NCBI RefSeq assembly: GCF_003014655.1
Contig: NZ_PYAT01000013.1
Location: forward strand, 1-64,000
Direction: 5' to 3'
Length of the DNA: 64,000 nucleotides
Source: Planomicrobium soli
GTDB lineage: Bacteria > Bacillota > Bacilli > Bacillales_A > Planococcaceae
The notes under the pieces were generated by a model, which saw only the letters and a program-made list of their open reading frames with translations, searched no databases and was not told where the DNA came from. Positions 61,666-64,000 of the stretch are shown piece by piece. The position numbers and the translations under genes are program-made. Within the stretch, counting starts at the first letter, position 1. Each line of letters starts with the position of its first letter.

Positions 61666-62187
61666 TTATGATACTGCAGTTTGAAGTTTTGAACGCTTGA
61701 CCAGTGATATCACGATTGGGAAGATAAATAAAAATGCCACGCCATTCAGCAAGACGGCAGGTAAGACAACAGTTGCGAAAAGCAAACCAAAAGGAATTTC
61801 CGCACCGATAACGAAAATTGCTGCTGACAAGAAAATTGCGCCGGACAAAATTGTTCCAAGGCCGCATAAAGCAACAGCAACAGGAAGCCTTGTGGCAACT
61901 TTCTTAAGAAGCATTACAACTGCAAAAAAGATGAAGGCAGTGAAAAACTTATCAATCACGTTCGGGAAAAATCCACCAGGAAACGTGGAGAATAAACCGG
62001 ATATCACGCCGGTTGTAACTGCAAGCAAAAAGACACTTTTAACATTAGGGAATAATAAAATACCAACAAACATCATTGTCAGCATGAAGTCAGGTTTCAT
62101 GCCGCCGTTAATACCAGGGATAATCAAGTACAATGCGGCTCCTACGCTAACCAACAGCGCCATTAAAACTAAATTTTTCGTGTTCAA
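61666..62187 (-). CDS. trpP: Tryptophan transporter TrpP
   Basis: The 173-residue protein has about five transmembrane helices and matches TrpP (YhaG) with LYLIIPGINGGMKPDFMLTM and TFPGGFFPNVIDK. It probably imports tryptophan. The TTG start lies 9 bases after AGGAG. The region just upstream is rich in GAG triplets, but their spacing is irregular for TRAP. It sits between yhaH and hit as in B. subtilis. Confidence 0.9.
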   Translation of the reverse strand: MNTKNLVLMALLVSVGAALYLIIPGINGGMKPDFMLTMMFVGILLFPNVKSVFLLAVTTGVISGLFSTFPGGFFPNVIDKFFTAFIFFAVVMLLKKVATRLPVAVALCGLGTILSGAIFLSAAIFVIGAEIPFGLLFATVVLPAVLLNGVAFLFIFPIVISLVKRSKLQTAVS

Positions 62188-62290
62188 CTCTCATCTCTCC
62201 TCAGCTCTACGCTTTTTTGTCTTCCCGGTCGTATCCTCACGATCGCCGGCGAAAAACTTAATCTGATTTTAGCTCTAATAAGTAAACAAA

Positions 62291-62722
62291 TCAAGTAAGG
62301 GAGCTTAATTTTTCTTTTACTTCGTCCGCTAATTGCTGGATGCGTTCTCCGTTGAATTCTTTTTCTTTCGTCATCCATTTGGCGGCGAAACCGTCCGTCT
62401 CGTCATAGCGGGGGATGAAATGCAAGTGGAAATGGGCAACACTTTGTCCAGCTTTGGCGCCATTGTTGTTCAATAAATTCATGCCTGCAGGTCCAAAAGT
62501 CTCCTTGAGGGCAGAAGCGATTTTGGGCACTACAGCAAACAAATCGGACGCTTCCTGGGATGTTAAGTCGTACACCAGTGCGCGGTGTGTTTTTGGAACA
62601 ATCAACGTATGTCCTTTTGTTAGAGGCATAATATCCATAAAAGCAAATACGTTGTCGTCCTCATAAATTTTTATACTTGGGATGTCGCCAGCGATAATTT
62701 TGCAAAAGATACAGTTATCCAT
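62291..62722 (-). CDS. hit: HIT-family nucleotide-binding hydrolase
   Basis: The 143-residue Hint-like protein starts CIFCKIIAGDIPS and carries the histidine triad HFHLHFIPRY. It hydrolyses nucleoside phosphoramidates or similar. ATG 62722 is 9 bases after AAAGG, while ATG 62731 touches it. It diverges from ecsAB, a conserved arrangement. Confidence 0.94.
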   Translation of the reverse strand: MDNCIFCKIIAGDIPSIKIYEDDNVFAFMDIMPLTKGHTLIVPKTHRALVYDLTSQEASDLFAVVPKIASALKETFGPAGMNLLNNNGAKAGQSVAHFHLHFIPRYDETDGFAAKWMTKEKEFNGERIQQLADEVKEKLSSLT

Positions 62723-62869
62723 CTTCTTCATCCTTTCATCGTATCTGTTTTAAGAGCAAGGAAACCCTGCTAGTTCAAGTTCCACTAGACTCATTTTAGC
62801 ATAATTAACTTTCCATAAAAGAAATCATCCACAGGTTTTGATACAATATGTGAGAAAGAGGTGTTGAGA

Positions 62870-63619
62870 GTGGCTATTTTGGAAGTTGAAGCGCTGACGG
62901 GAGGCTATACGCGAAAACCCGTCCTGCAAGAAGTGACATTTTCAATCAAAAAAGGTGAGCTTATCGGATTGATTGGATTGAATGGAGCAGGGAAGAGTAC
63001 AACAATTAAACACATTATCGGCTTAATGCAGCCAAAATCGGGCACTATCCGTTTGAATGGCAAAACCTTCGAAGAGGATATGGACGCTTACCGGTCATCA
63101 TTTTCCTATATACCAGAAACGCCGGTATTATATGAAGAATTGACGCTTAGAGAGCATTTGGAGTTGACCGCCATGGCATATGGATTGGATTCCGCAACTT
63201 TTGAGAAGCGGTCGGCAGAATTGTTGAAAGAATTCCGGATGGAAAAGCGGCTGCGGTGGTTTCCGTCCCACTTTTCAAAAGGGATGCGCCAAAAAGTAAT
63301 GATCATGAGTGCATTCTTAGTGAATCCGGCCCTTTACATTATTGACGAGCCTTTTGTCGGCTTAGATCCGCTTGGCATCAAATCACTGCTTGACCAAATG
63401 GAGAAGCAGAAGAAAAAAGGGGCATCTGTCCTTATGTCAACGCATATTTTATCGACGGCTGAACGATATTGCGACCGGATTATTTTGCTGCATAATGGGC
63501 GAGTACGGGCGAGCGGAACAATGGCTGACTTACGGAAAGCGTTCAACATGCCGTCAGCTTCATTGGACGATCTATATATTGCAATGACCGAGGATGAAAC
63601 CAATGAAGAGTTTGCATGA
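62870..63619 (+). CDS. ecsA: ABC transporter ATP-binding protein EcsA
   Basis: The 249-residue ATPase has Walker A GLNGAGKSTT, signature FSKGMRQK, Walker B LYIIDEPFVGLDP and H-loop MSTHIL. Ecs affects secretion, competence and intramembrane protease activity in B. subtilis. GTG 62870, 6 bases after AAAGAGGTG, is preferred over GTG 62861, which is part of that site. It overlaps ecsB by 17 bases. Confidence 0.94.
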   Translation: MAILEVEALTGGYTRKPVLQEVTFSIKKGELIGLIGLNGAGKSTTIKHIIGLMQPKSGTIRLNGKTFEEDMDAYRSSFSYIPETPVLYEELTLREHLELTAMAYGLDSATFEKRSAELLKEFRMEKRLRWFPSHFSKGMRQKVMIMSAFLVNPALYIIDEPFVGLDPLGIKSLLDQMEKQKKKGASVLMSTHILSTAERYCDRIILLHNGRVRASGTMADLRKAFNMPSASLDDLYIAMTEDETNEEFA

Positions 63620-64000
63620 TGTCTGGTCAAGGCGGCTTCAAAAATACACAGTTGAAGTCCAAAATTATTTAAAATACGTTTTTACCGGCCATATTGCCAT
63701 TGTGTTATTGTTTGCTATCGGAGCAGCTGGCTACGCATACAGCGAATGGATTCAGACCATTCCAACCGGATTTCCGGGAGCTTTGCTTTTGGCTCTTGTT
63801 CTTGGGCTGCTGTTGGCCTATAGCCCGCCGACAACCTTGTTGAAAGAAGCGGATGCGGTCTACTTTTTGCCGCTCGAAAGCAAATTAGACAGCTTCCTGA
63901 ACCCAGCATTGAAATGGACATTTTTCTCGCAGCTGTATTTGCCGGTCGTGGCCTTTATCGTGTCACTGCCGATGATAAATGCCTTATACGGGTTGAATCC
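63603..64000 (+). CDS. ecsB: ABC transporter permease EcsB, N-terminal part (runs off the window)
   Basis: The frame from ATG 63603 stays open to the window end (132 residues). It begins MKSLHDVWSRRLQKYTVEVQ and shows membrane helices at about 32-50, 59-78 and 107-127, with EADAVYFLPLESKL between, as in EcsB. GAGG in the ecsA end serves as ribosome binding site; the two genes overlap and are coupled. Confidence 0.9.
   Translation, partial: MKSLHDVWSRRLQKYTVEVQNYLKYVFTGHIAIVLLFAIGAAGYAYSEWIQTIPTGFPGALLLALVLGLLLAYSPPTTLLKEADAVYFLPLESKLDSFLNPALKWTFFSQLYLPVVAFIVSLPMINALYGLN

Overview
The window looks like chromosome of a mesophilic, moderate-GC Gram-positive bacterium of the order Bacillales, most likely Planococcus or a close Planococcaceae relative. 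This is inference from three things. The right third follows the Bacillus subtilis yhe-yha-prsA-hpr-trpP-hit-ecsAB gene order. Strong AGGAGG ribosome binding sites and bidirectional hairpin terminators are everywhere. A GH42 beta-galactosidase sits in an acquired-looking sugar island. No tRNA, rRNA, CRISPR array or prophage was seen.

Layout. 1-180: edge of an IS1182-type insertion sequence. 538-13584: galactoside island made of a YesN/YesM-type two-component pair, a binding protein with two CUT1 permeases (no ATPase in the cluster), then GH36 alpha-galactosidase, GH35 beta-galactosidase and GH42 beta-galactosidase. 13.7-24.9 kb: housekeeping and small-molecule genes, including a P-loop kinase with degenerate HD domain, a convergent pair of C45 acyltransferase-like paralogues, queG-trmL (both wobble-base tRNA modification), a PurR-controlled purine permease, an RluA-type pseudouridine synthase and a BdbC/thioredoxin pair. 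25-31.9 kb: GNAT-nitrilase fusion, pgcA, a GAF-type sensor kinase/response regulator pair with a cysteine pattern like the [2Fe-2S] AirS type, and an RsgA-family GTPase behind a leader-peptide attenuator. 32-41.9 kb: P450, DUF2254, DUF2512, a Mn-type CDF exporter, a CorC/HlyC pseudogene with two in-frame stops, kynU-kynB without kynA, a catalytically empty phosphatase-fold protein and a universal stress protein. 42-45.9 kb: heterodimeric ABC multidrug exporter behind a second leader-peptide attenuator. 46-47.8 kb: a decaying DUF2382 stress gene and a gene-poor stretch. 47.8-64 kb: conserved yheE-yheB-yheA-yhaR-yhzD-yhaQP-yhaONM-prsA-hpr-yhaH-trpP-hit-ecsAB block.

The most interesting signal is a pair of independent leader-peptide transcription attenuators. 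The one at 31731-31951 controls an RsgA-type ribosome GTPase; the one at 41983-42355 controls a BmrCD-like drug exporter. In each, a short peptide ORF with a good ribosome binding site is followed by an intrinsic terminator. In each, codons in the later part of the leader ORF can base-pair with the terminator's left arm. That is the logic expected of ribosome-stalling (translation-inhibitor) sensing. The GTPase case is, as far as I can tell, not a textbook example.
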